From Epilithonimonas arachidiradicis (lineage in GTDB: Bacteria; Bacteroidota; Bacteroidia; Flavobacteriales; Weeksellaceae): a stretch of 64,000 bases of DNA. The stretch spans positions 330,405 through 394,404 of the forward strand of contig NZ_RAQH01000003.1 in assembly GCF_003610695.1 (NCBI RefSeq). Direction: 5' to 3'. Position 1 is the stretch's first letter, and every line of letters begins with the position of its first letter. The translations under genes were made by a program, and so were the position numbers. This document shows positions 55,028 through 62,381 of this stretch, piece after piece. The notes under the pieces were generated by a model. It did no database searches and was not told the origin of the DNA. It saw nothing but the letters and a program-made list of their open reading frames with translations.

Positions 55028-55663
55028 ATGTCTCTAGATTTAATTTTAAAATATTTCCCCGATATTACCAGCGAACAAAAAAAACAGTTTGCCGAACTCG
55101 AAACCTTGTACAAGGACTGGAACGAGAAAATCAACGTAATTTCCAGAAAAGATACAGACAGTCTTTATGAGAAGCACATTCTTCATTCGTTAGGCATCGC
55201 TAAGGTGATGGAGTTCGCAGATGGAACCAAAGTTCTGGACATCGGAACCGGCGGCGGATTTCCGGGGATTCCTTTGGCTATTCTCTTCCCAAATGTCCAA
55301 TTCACGCTGGTGGACAGCATCGGAAAAAAAATAACAGTCGTGAAAGGAGTTGCCGAGAGTCTTGGCCTGAAAAATGTTACAGCTTATCATATGAGAGCTG
55401 AACAGCTGAAAGAGAAATTTCATTTCGTGGTCAGCAGAGCGGTAACCCAAATGCCGGTTTTCTTAACGTGGCTGAGAGGAAAATTTGAAAAAGAACAAAT
55501 CAATCCTAAGCACAATGGCGTCCTTTATTTGAAAGGTGGTGATCTCGCGGAAGAGCTTGCAGGATTGAAATGCGAGATTTTCAATTTGAAAAATTATTTC
55601 GAAGGAGAATTTTTTGATACGAAAAAAGTAGTTTACCTGTCAAAAGGACATTTTAATAACTAA
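55028..55663 (+). CDS. rsmG: 16S rRNA (guanine(527)-N7)-methyltransferase
   Basis: A 211-residue enzyme that methylates N7 of G527 in 16S rRNA (GidB). The SAM motif VLDIGTGGGFPGIPLAILFP spans about residues 69-88, SLYEKHILHSLG near 45-56 is characteristic, and VVSRAVTQMPVF is the later motif IV region. Loss of the protein in other bacteria gives low-level streptomycin resistance. A lipoprotein gene begins 14 bases downstream, which could be co-transcribed. Confidence 0.95.
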   Translation: MSLDLILKYFPDITSEQKKQFAELETLYKDWNEKINVISRKDTDSLYEKHILHSLGIAKVMEFADGTKVLDIGTGGGFPGIPLAILFPNVQFTLVDSIGKKITVVKGVAESLGLKNVTAYHMRAEQLKEKFHFVVSRAVTQMPVFLTWLRGKFEKEQINPKHNGVLYLKGGDLAEELAGLKCEIFNLKNYFEGEFFDTKKVVYLSKGHFNN

Positions 55664-55677
55664 AATAAGAAACGATT

Positions 55678-56097
55678 ATGAAGAATGTATTTATTTTATC
55701 AGTATTAGCCGTATTTTCAACAATGCTGATGTCTTGCCACGACAACGATGATTATTCGGAAATCACCAACGTTTATGCAACCAAGGTGGACAGCGTTCAC
55801 ATCCCGATGGATACAATGGCGCTGGGCGTTACGCAGGAGATGAAGTTATATTCCACATTTACCAGAACCTGCGAAGGAATCTATAGCTACGATTATCAGT
55901 ACACCAACGACTCTGTAAGAACAGTTGCCAATTTCGCTTACAAAACCAATGATGTTTGTGGCAGCGGAACCTATGTTGACGGAAGTAGGGTTAACTTCAA
56001 ACCGACAAAAACAGGAACTTACACATTCAAATTCTGGACAGGAAAAGACACTAGTGGAGCTAACACTTTCTTGGAAAGAAAAGTAGTTGTAGAATAG
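55678..56097 (+). CDS. Small lipoprotein
   Basis: A 139-residue lipoprotein. The signal peptide MKNVFILSVLAVFSTMLMSC has its lipobox cysteine at residue 20. The mature region has short beta strands (YSTFTRTCEGIYSYDY, TGTYTFKFWTGKD) and two more cysteines. It resembles small Ig-like lipoproteins of flavobacteria; function unknown. It follows rsmG by 14 bases. Confidence 0.7.
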   Translation: MKNVFILSVLAVFSTMLMSCHDNDDYSEITNVYATKVDSVHIPMDTMALGVTQEMKLYSTFTRTCEGIYSYDYQYTNDSVRTVANFAYKTNDVCGSGTYVDGSRVNFKPTKTGTYTFKFWTGKDTSGANTFLERKVVVE

Positions 56098-56100
56098 ATT

Positions 56101-56222
56101 TTAAGGAGCTTAATCCCGCTTTCCACTATATCTTTTTTGTTATTGCGAACAAAGTGAAGCCATTTATAAAAACATTCAACCACGCAATAACAAAAAAGGA
56201 TGCCGTTACAATCGGGGCTAGG
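56101..56222. repeat. Hairpin repeat with 16-bp inner arms
   Basis: CTTTTTTGTTATTGCG (56132-56147) pairs perfectly with CGCAATAACAAAAAAG (56183-56198). Outside these arms are the flanks AATCCCGCTTTCC and GATGCCG...AATCGGGGCTA. I recall nearly the same flanks in intergenic regions of many Flavobacteriia, so this is probably one copy of a dispersed family. Confidence 0.65.
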
Positions 56223-56260
56223 TTTGTCATTACATAGGAATTCAAGTCCTTTGATGAGTT

Positions 56261-56324
56261 TACGTCTTTGCGAACTTAAAAACGATTAGTAGTTAAAATA
56301 CTTTTGCGGACTTTGCGTTTAAAA
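56261..56324. repeat. TTTGCG-type repeat
   Basis: CTTTGCGAACTTAAAAACG near 56266 and CTTTTGCGGACTTTGCG at 56301-56317, in the same orientation. TTTGCG recurs at a 9-base step (56303 and 56312), as in the arms of the CACAAAAGT elements elsewhere in the window. Confidence 0.4.
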
Positions 56325-56358
56325 TATGCTTCAAGTCAACAAAAAAATAATTAAATTG

Positions 56359-56386
56359 AGCCTTTAAGTTTTTAAAGGCTTTTTTT
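56359..56386 (+). terminator. Terminator-like hairpin abutting a start codon
   Basis: AGCCTTTA (56359-56366) pairs with TAAAGGCT (56373-56380), followed by a T-tract that runs straight into the ATG at 56387. It may end upstream transcription or attenuate the nuclease gene. Confidence 0.6.
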
Positions 56387-59080
56387 ATGCAGTTTCTTCA
56401 GAAGATCATTTCAGAATTATTAGAAAATCGTCACGACATTTCCGGATTGGATATTGTTCTTCCTGGAAAAAGACCAATGGTTTTCATCAAAAGAATCCTG
56501 AAGGAAAAACATTACCAAGGACTATTACCCAACTTCGTCACCATAGACGAACTCATCGCAGAATTGTCAGAAAATGTAGAAATCAAGGGCATTGCGCTTT
56601 GGTTATTTGCATTCCGTATTTATAATAAAATTGATGCTTCCGAAGATTTTTCCGGTTTCCTGAAATGGTTTCCGACTTTGCAAAAAGATTGGGACGATAT
56701 GATGAAATTCTCCGATGATGATCAGAAAATCCTTCTTTGGATGCTCGATGAAGAACGCATCAAAAATTGGGGAGAAAATCTTGGTGATGACGACAATCCA
56801 AGAAAACGAAACCTCAATTTCTGGCGAAAAATGAACGAATTTCTCCCACTTCTGAAATCGGAACTGAAGAAAGAAAATCTCGCCACTTCCGGAATGTTAT
56901 ATCAGGACGCTTTTTCAGCAATTGAGAATTTTGCCAAACAAACCAATCGGCAGTTTGTTTTTTGTGGATTTAATGCGTTGTCAAGAGTGGAAGAGCAATT
57001 GGTAAGACAGCTTTTGCAGTGGAACAAAGCTGAAACTTATTTCCAGGCCGACCAATATTATATTGATGACGAAAGACAGGAATCCGGGAAGTTCCTGCGA
57101 GAAACTTTGAAGTGGAAAGAATTTAATGACAGCAGGGACTTCAAATGGATAGAAAATCAATTTTCTCAGCCAAAAAACATAAAGACTTACGAAGTTTCGG
57201 GAAACATTGTTCAGGCGAAATTTCTTCCCGAAATCCTAAAAAAAATTCCGAAAAAAGAATTATCAGAAACAGCTTTAGTTCTGCTGGATGAAAATCTTTT
57301 ACCCGCAGTTTTAGACAGTTTAAATGTTGTTGAAAGCGTAAATATCACAATGGGATTTCCATTGAAGAATCTGTCTTTCAGTAATGCAATCAAAAAGGTG
57401 TTCTATCTTCAGAAACAGCAGGAAAAAAAAACCTCAAGCTATTATTACGCCGATGTGTTGCCAATCCTGGAAGAACTGCCAAACGACGAAAAAGATTCTG
57501 AAATTATCCGAAATTTTATCTTTTCAATTGAAGAAAGAAACATCGTTTATATTTCTAAAACCTTGTTGCAGGAATTACTTGGAAACCTTAGTTATTTCCA
57601 GCTTTTACAGAAACCCGAAAACTATCAGACATTTTTAGATTTGTTGATTAAGTTCTGTTACGAGCTCAAATTCAAGGAATTGGATGATATTCAGTATGAG
57701 AATATTGCGTTGTTTGAGAATGTTTTCAAAATCATCAAAAATCAATTATTACCTTATCAGATTGATGTCAAAATAGAAACTTTAGAAGTTCTCATCAATC
57801 AATTGGTTAATTCAGAAAGTATTGATTTTGTGGGTGAACCGTTGGCTGGATTCCAGATTATGGGGCTTTTGGAGACGCGTCTTTTGAACTTCAAGAATAT
57901 AATATTGTTATCTGTCAACGAAGGAAAATTACCTTTAGGAAATACACAAAACACTTACATTCCATTTGATGTCCGCAAGAATTTTGGTTTGAATACTTTT
58001 CTTGAAAATGACAGTATTTATGCTTATCACTTTTACCGATTGATTCAGAATTCGGAAAATGTTCATTTGCTTTATAATGCATTGAGTTCCGGTGTTAATA
58101 CAGGCGAAAAAAGCCGTTTTATCACCCAATTGGAAATGGAAAGCCCACACCATATCGAACATATCATTATCGAAAATTCCTCGGAACCAATTGCTCAGGA
58201 GCTGATGAAAATCGAGAAGAATGAAGAAGTAATGCGACTTTTGAACGAATGGAAAAACCGTGTTTCACCATCACATCTCGTGACCTATCTTTATAATCCG
58301 ATTGATTTCTATCTTAATAATCTGCTTAAAACCAGAGAAACCAACGAAATAGAAGAAGAATTGTCGCAAAGAAATTATGGGAATTTAGTTCATTATGCAT
58401 TGCAATTTTTACACGAACCAATTAAAGGTAAAATATTATCGGTTAATGATTTAGAAGATTTACTTCAACAAACAGATTCAGCAATTGATTTTGCCATTGG
58501 AAAGCTCAAACATCAGCAGGAATTTTATGAACGGGGAATGAATTACATCCACAAAGAAATTGCTAAAAGGGTAGTGCGCAATATTGTAGAATATGATTTG
58601 GAATTGGTGAAAAATGGTTCTGCTTTGGAGATTCTGGATTTGGAAAAAGAAATCAATTGTGATTTTTTCTTGGATGAAAATCAAACAGACAAAATCAGTT
58701 TCTACGGTTTTATTGATAGAATCGACAAGTTGGACGGAGTTACAAGAGTGATTGATTACAAAACGGCAAAACCGAAAAATTTAACAATTAATCTTGGTAA
58801 AAACAAAGAAGAAAAACTGCCGGAATTATTTTTCCGAGACGATTACAAACAAGCTTTGCAGCTTTCGATTTATAAATATTGTATCAGGAACGTTTTGAAC
58901 ATCAATCCTGATAATATCGAAACGGCAATCTGGTCTTTTGCAGAAGTCAATAATGGTCCACAAAAACTTAACTTTATTGACATCGAAGATTCTGAAGTGG
59001 AGGATTCTATCAGAAACTTGATTTTTGAAATCCTGAATTCTGAGGTGCCTTTTGAGGAAAAAGAGAAGGTGAGTTGGTAA
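56387..59080 (+). CDS. PD-(D/E)XK nuclease family protein (AddB-like)
   Basis: An 897-residue protein. The N-terminal two thirds resemble an inactive superfamily I helicase of the AddB type. The C-terminal nuclease domain has GFIDRIDKLDGV at about residues 774-785, then VIDYKTAKP at about 787-795, giving the D...D-x-K catalytic core. AddB works with AddA in double-strand-break processing before recombination, but no UvrD/AddA helicase lies beside it here. Cysteines for an iron-sulfur cluster are not clear. A terminator-like hairpin precedes the ATG directly. Confidence 0.82.
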   Translation: MQFLQKIISELLENRHDISGLDIVLPGKRPMVFIKRILKEKHYQGLLPNFVTIDELIAELSENVEIKGIALWLFAFRIYNKIDASEDFSGFLKWFPTLQKDWDDMMKFSDDDQKILLWMLDEERIKNWGENLGDDDNPRKRNLNFWRKMNEFLPLLKSELKKENLATSGMLYQDAFSAIENFAKQTNRQFVFCGFNALSRVEEQLVRQLLQWNKAETYFQADQYYIDDERQESGKFLRETLKWKEFNDSRDFKWIENQFSQPKNIKTYEVSGNIVQAKFLPEILKKIPKKELSETALVLLDENLLPAVLDSLNVVESVNITMGFPLKNLSFSNAIKKVFYLQKQQEKKTSSYYYADVLPILEELPNDEKDSEIIRNFIFSIEERNIVYISKTLLQELLGNLSYFQLLQKPENYQTFLDLLIKFCYELKFKELDDIQYENIALFENVFKIIKNQLLPYQIDVKIETLEVLINQLVNSESIDFVGEPLAGFQIMGLLETRLLNFKNIILLSVNEGKLPLGNTQNTYIPFDVRKNFGLNTFLENDSIYAYHFYRLIQNSENVHLLYNALSSGVNTGEKSRFITQLEMESPHHIEHIIIENSSEPIAQELMKIEKNEEVMRLLNEWKNRVSPSHLVTYLYNPIDFYLNNLLKTRETNEIEEELSQRNYGNLVHYALQFLHEPIKGKILSVNDLEDLLQQTDSAIDFAIGKLKHQQEFYERGMNYIHKEIAKRVVRNIVEYDLELVKNGSALEILDLEKEINCDFFLDENQTDKISFYGFIDRIDKLDGVTRVIDYKTAKPKNLTINLGKNKEEKLPELFFRDDYKQALQLSIYKYCIRNVLNINPDNIETAIWSFAEVNNGPQKLNFIDIEDSEVEDSIRNLIFEILNSEVPFEEKEKVSW

Positions 59081-59094
59081 ATTACTTCTAAAGG

Positions 59095-59164
59095 CTTCGA
59101 CTCCGCTCAGCCTGACAATGGTGAACGACTATTATTAGAGATGTCACACAGAGCGGAGTCGAAG
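59095..59164. repeat. Hairpin repeat (CTTCGACTCCGCTC arms)
   Basis: Perfect 14-bp arms, CTTCGACTCCGCTC (59095-59108) and GAGCGGAGTCGAAG (59151-59164), lie between the convergent nuclease and amidase genes. I recall similar sequences in many Bacteroidetes. It may also act as a bidirectional terminator. Confidence 0.7.
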
Positions 59165-59171
59165 TGTCTAA

Positions 59172-59822
59172 TCAAGGTTGACTTTTCAGTTTCAAATCAA
59201 TTACTTTTGCTCTTACTTTTTTCATAAAATCAGAACCCGGGTCTTCTTTACCGGTAAAATATTTAGAATCCGTTTCTTTCCAAAGTTTAGAATTCCTAAA
59301 AACACCATATTCCGAATGCCCGATGAGATATTCAATCGGATATTTTTTTGCAAGATATTTGACTAATTCTACATTGGCTTCAACTTGCTTATCGGTCAAA
59401 GGTTGAGATTTACTTCCGATATTTTCTATACCAATGGCGCAATAATTCAATCCAATCGTATGTCTTGCAAACAATTCTGGATCAACCAATTGATAAACCG
59501 TTCCGTCTCTGTCAACTAGAAAATGAGCAGAAACATTGAGAGAACTTTGTTTCTTAAGTGTTGCTCTTTGGTTTTCCAGATATAAATTGTTGAAGTATCT
59601 GAAATTCGACTCAATAGTTCCACCAGCGGTGTAATGCAGAACAATGATTTTAGGTGTGATATTCGGGGTTTTCTGGATTAAATTGTGATGGTCTTTCATA
59701 TAATCCAGACTCAGCTTCATTCTTTCTTTGGAATAATCAATCGGTTTCTGAATGATTTTAAGGTTTTGAGCCTGGAATAGAAAGCAAAAACTCAGAAATA
59801 AAAGTTGGAAAATCCTTTTCAT
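59172..59822 (-). CDS. N-acetylmuramoyl-L-alanine amidase (amidase_2 family)
   Basis: A 216-residue secreted peptidoglycan amidase with a signal peptide (residues 1-18, ending FQA). Zinc ligands and catalytic residues are H63 (VLHYTAGG), E133 (AIGIENIG) and H169 (YLIGHSEYG), with FLVDRDGTVYQLV in between. It cleaves the bond between N-acetylmuramate and L-alanine, likely in cell-wall recycling. It is preceded by the DUF1287 gene on the same strand across the inverted-repeat element at 59838. Confidence 0.92.
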   Translation of the reverse strand: MKRIFQLLFLSFCFLFQAQNLKIIQKPIDYSKERMKLSLDYMKDHHNLIQKTPNITPKIIVLHYTAGGTIESNFRYFNNLYLENQRATLKKQSSLNVSAHFLVDRDGTVYQLVDPELFARHTIGLNYCAIGIENIGSKSQPLTDKQVEANVELVKYLAKKYPIEYLIGHSEYGVFRNSKLWKETDSKYFTGKEDPGSDFMKKVRAKVIDLKLKSQP

Positions 59823-59837
59823 TATAAATATTTATAA

Positions 59838-59957
59838 ACCACAAAAGTCACAAAAGTTTTTTAGATTAACAAAAAGATAAAATAAGTAGCGGTTATAAAC
59901 TCTTTTTTGTTCTTTTTTAATATCCATAATAGTAATGTCTTTTGTGACTTTTGTGGT
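59838..59957. repeat. Inverted-repeat element, copy B
   Basis: Arms ACCACAAAAGTCACAAAAG (59838-59856) and its perfect 19-base reverse complement (59939-59957), 82 bases apart. Each arm is CACAAAAGT at a 9-base step. Nearly the same as the element at 33122-33237. Confidence 0.85.
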
Positions 59958-59967
59958 TCAATATCTT

Positions 59968-60540
59968 CTACTTAGAATATTGATAATGCCCCGTAATCGT
60001 CCAATCAAAAAGACAATCCTGTAAAACCTGCCCAGCTCCGATATTATGAGAAATCAAATATCGTTTGCCATCTGCTGATTTTTTATTGACAACAATTCCG
60101 ATATGTGTCAGATTTTTAGGTAAATCCCAGGTTACAATATCGCCCGGAACATAATCTTTGGCATCATTTGTAATAGGCTTTACTTTCCCAAATCTCGAAA
60201 AGAAAACCATCAGATTCGGAACACGCCTGTGATCGATATTGGTATCAGGTCTTTTCAATCCCCATTTCTTTGGATATTTGGAGAAATTCTTTGCCATATC
60301 TTCGTGGACTTCCTTCTGCAAATCGATTCCCAATTCTCTGTAAGCTCTGATGACAACATCTGTACAAACACCTTTCCCTGCAGGCACATCGCCATTCGGA
60401 TATTTTATATTAAAATAAGTAGGATCATAAACGACTTTGTCTTTAGTCAGATTAATAGCAGCATTGGAGAGTTTGGTTTGAAAATTTTGTCCAAAAATAG
60501 TGATCGAAACGAAGAATAGAATGACGAAGTATTTTTTCAT
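59968..60540 (-). CDS. DUF1287-family secreted protein
   Basis: A 190-residue protein with a signal peptide (MKKYFVILFFVSITIFGQ). GVCTDVVIRAYREL puts a cysteine at 59, and THIGIVVNKK (H146) with YLISHNIGAG (H165) gives an NlpC/P60-like Cys-His arrangement, so a cysteine hydrolase of the cell wall is a reasonable guess. The in-frame ATG at 60681 would add 47 residues without a signal, so the ATG at 60540 is used. The amidase gene lies downstream on the same strand, fitting a cell-wall role. Confidence 0.85.
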   Translation of the reverse strand: MKKYFVILFFVSITIFGQNFQTKLSNAAINLTKDKVVYDPTYFNIKYPNGDVPAGKGVCTDVVIRAYRELGIDLQKEVHEDMAKNFSKYPKKWGLKRPDTNIDHRRVPNLMVFFSRFGKVKPITNDAKDYVPGDIVTWDLPKNLTHIGIVVNKKSADGKRYLISHNIGAGQVLQDCLFDWTITGHYQYSK

Positions 60541-60548
60541 ATTAAGTT

Positions 60549-60599
60549 TTTTTAAATCACAAATACAAACAATAAATCTTTTGTGGCTTTTGTAGTTTA
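60549..60599. repeat. Decayed relative of the inverted-repeat element
   Basis: CTTTTGTGGCTTTTGTAG (60578-60595) has the 9-base step of the complete arms; the left side near 60549 (AATCACAAATACAAAC) is a diverged inverse. Confidence 0.4.
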
Positions 60600-60609
60600 T
60601 ATCTGAACG

Positions 60610-60640
60610 AAAAAACCTGCGAAAATATTCCGCAGGTTTT
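60610..60640. terminator. Terminator of the acyl-CoA dehydrogenase gene
   Basis: AAAACCTGCG pairs with CGCAGGTTTT around an AT-rich loop, 28 bases beyond the stop of the leftward gcdH-like gene. The T-tract on the reverse strand fits leftward termination. Confidence 0.85.
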
Positions 60641-60667
60641 GTAAAAATATATAAGATTGATTTAGTT

Positions 60668-61849
60668 TTATCCGAAGGCATTGATGCCGGTAATATCCAT
60701 CCCGGTAATCAAAAGGTGGATGTCGTGGGTTCCTTCGTAGGTAATTACGGATTCTAGATTGGCAGCGTGGCGCATCATCGGGAATTCTCCCATTATTCCC
60801 ATTCCTCCTAACATTTGTCGGGATTCTCTGGCAATATCAATCGCCATTTTGACATTATTTCTTTTCGCCATAGAGATTTGTGCTGGCGATGCTTTATGCG
60901 CATTTTTCAGATTTCCTAACTGTAGGCAAAGCAATTGCGCTTTGGTAATTTCAGTTAAAAATTCCGCTAATTTTTTTTGCTGAAGCTGGAAAGAAGCAAT
61001 CGGTTTTCCGAATTGTTTTCTTTCTTTAGTATATTGAACAGCCGTGCAATAACAGTCAATTGCGGCTCCAATTACACCCCAAGAAATCCCATATCTCGCT
61101 GAATTAAGGCAAGACAATGGTCCTTTCAAACCTTCAATATTAGGAAGTAGATTTTCTTTCGGAACTTTCACATTGTTGAAAACCAGTTCTCCGGTTTTTG
61201 ATGCTCGCAGACTCCATTTGTTATGAGTTGTCGGTGTTGTGAAACCTTCCATTCCGCGTTCCAGAATCATTCCTCTTACTTTTCCGTCTTCGCCTTTTGC
61301 CCATACTACGGCAATATCTGCAACAGGAGAGTTGGTAATCCACATCTTGGCACCATTTAAAAGGTAGTGGTCGCCTTGGTCTGTGAATTTGGATTCCATA
61401 GAAGAAGGGTCGGAGCCGTGGTTAGGCTCTGTCAAACCAAAACATCCAATCAAATCACCTGAAGCCAACTTCGGGAGGTATTTTCTTTTTTGCTCCTCGG
61501 AACCGTATTCGAAAATAGGAAACATTACTAAAGAAGACTGAACAGAAGCCGCAGAACGAACCGCCGAATCACCTCTTTCCAATTCCTGCATTATGAGTCC
61601 ATAAGAGATTTGGTCAAGTCCCGGACCGCCGTATTCCTCAGGAATGTATGGACCAAGTGCTCCGATATTTCCCAATTCTTTCATCAATCCTGGGATATCC
61701 GTATGATTTTGTGCCGCTTCATCAATCTGTGGCATTACAAAACTCTCCACCCAGCTTCTTACAGAATCGCGGATAAGCTTGTGTTCTTCGGTCAAAAGAG
61801 CGTCTATGGAGTAATAATCTGGTATGCTTGTTAACGGGTAATATGACAT
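60668..61849 (-). CDS. Glutaryl-CoA dehydrogenase-like acyl-CoA dehydrogenase
   Basis: A 393-residue acyl-CoA dehydrogenase. TYEGTHDIH with catalytic base E372, and GMDITGINAF at the C-terminus, match glutaryl-CoA dehydrogenase more closely than short- or medium-chain enzymes; the family oxidises and decarboxylates glutaryl-CoA to crotonyl-CoA in lysine and tryptophan degradation. FAD-contact blocks CFGLTEPNHGSDPSS and WITNSPVADIAVVWA are present. The in-frame ATG at 61918 adds 23 residues; the ATG at 61849 gives normal length and a good upstream promoter. It is monocistronic. Confidence 0.92.
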   Translation of the reverse strand: MSYYPLTSIPDYYSIDALLTEEHKLIRDSVRSWVESFVMPQIDEAAQNHTDIPGLMKELGNIGALGPYIPEEYGGPGLDQISYGLIMQELERGDSAVRSAASVQSSLVMFPIFEYGSEEQKRKYLPKLASGDLIGCFGLTEPNHGSDPSSMESKFTDQGDHYLLNGAKMWITNSPVADIAVVWAKGEDGKVRGMILERGMEGFTTPTTHNKWSLRASKTGELVFNNVKVPKENLLPNIEGLKGPLSCLNSARYGISWGVIGAAIDCYCTAVQYTKERKQFGKPIASFQLQQKKLAEFLTEITKAQLLCLQLGNLKNAHKASPAQISMAKRNNVKMAIDIARESRQMLGGMGIMGEFPMMRHAANLESVITYEGTHDIHLLITGMDITGINAFG

Positions 61850-61864
61850 TGTTTTTGTTTTGCC

Positions 61865-61894
61865 TAAAAATAAAGCTTTTCCTGAATTACCAAA
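61865..61894 (-). promoter_or_regulatory. Promoter of the acyl-CoA dehydrogenase gene
   Basis: On the reverse strand, TTTG (61891-61894), an 18-base spacer and TATTTTTA (61865-61872) approximate the Bacteroidetes pattern, 15 bases before the ATG at 61849. Confidence 0.5.
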
Positions 61895-61970
61895 ATAGAT
61901 TGTTAACAAATAATTCATTTTCTGATTAATTGCATTTTTCTAATTATAAATTTCAAGGGAAATCTCTGCA

Positions 61971-61990
61971 ATACTCATCAATACTCATCA
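61971..61990. repeat. 10-bp tandem repeat
   Basis: ATACTCATCA occurs twice in direct succession (61971-61980 and 61981-61990), 26 bases before the GC-rich array. Confidence 0.6.
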
Positions 61991-62015
61991 TTTTGATAAA
62001 GTCAATATTCTGTAG

Positions 62016-62284
62016 AGGGTGGTTCAGGAGGGGGGTACCCCTGGTTCCGAACCACCCTTTGCCCGGTTGTGAAATGGTTGCAACCGGTCTCGAAGTACCT
62101 GAGACTGGTTGTACAACTGGTCACACCCACTTACCTAACCATCTTTGGGTGGTTCTCAACCGCCAGAGACCACTTGGGTAACCGCCTGCAACCAGTTATT
62201 GAAGTGGCTACAGGTGGTTCTGAACCGGTTGCGACCACTTGAATAACCAACTTTTACCACTTCGGAAGTGGGTGAGGGTTGTTT
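62016..62284. repeat. GC-rich array of short palindromes at about 11-bp steps
   Basis: GC is about 55% (hand count of 62041-62100) against 27% just before and 17% just after. Palindromes include GGGTGGTTC/GAACCACCC (62017-62025 with 62049-62057), GGGGTACCCC (62032-62041), GGTTCCGAACC (62043), GGTTGCAACC (62076), GTTGTACAAC (62108), GGTTCTCAACC (62151), GGTTCTGAACC (62216) and CCACTTCGGAAGTGG (62257). GGT starts at 62021, 62043, 62065 and 62076; ACC starts at 62159, 62169, 62181, 62191, 62224, 62234, 62246 and 62256. CCACTTnnnTAACC occurs at 62127, 62170 and 62235. Its function is unknown to me. Confidence 0.85.
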
Positions 62285-62324
62285 TCTGTTGAATGATGTT
62301 GGAATTAATGTTATTTTTATGGCT

Positions 62325-62356
62325 GGATATTCACAAATTATAAATTTGTGATATCT
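62325..62356. promoter_or_regulatory. Palindrome over the promoter of the orphan secreted-protein gene
   Basis: TCACAAATT (62331-62339) and AATTTGTGA (62343-62351) flank a 3-base centre, and flanking GATAT/ATATC almost extends it. Inside lies TAAATTTG (62341-62348), a TAnnTTTG -7 box, 33 bases before the ATG. Confidence 0.5.
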
Positions 62357-62381
62357 CTTATTAATTATATAATTCGATTTA

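Larger units (their letters stand above)
56098..56386 (+). other. Intergenic region dominated by repeats and a terminator-like hairpin
   Basis: 289 bases without a gene. They hold a hairpin repeat at 56101-56222, a TTTGCG-type repeat at 56261-56324 and a terminator-like hairpin at 56359-56386 (each listed separately). No promoter box was identified for the following gene. Confidence 0.55.
61850..62381. other. Divergent intergenic region, 532 bases
   Basis: It lies between gcdH (left) and the orphan secreted-protein gene (right). It contains the gcdH promoter, a 10-bp tandem repeat, the GC-rich palindromic array at 62016-62284 and a palindrome over the right-hand promoter. No credible gene is found inside. 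Confidence 0.6.

Noticed and set aside
61930..62181. Open frame of 83 codons through the GC-rich array, plus strand
   Set aside because: It arises from the repeat composition; the array steps by about 11 bases, not multiples of three, and there is no promoter or signal logic.
62016..62284. CRISPR array
   Set aside because: No constant repeats of 23-47 bases with equal spacers; the units are short palindromes and no cas genes are present.
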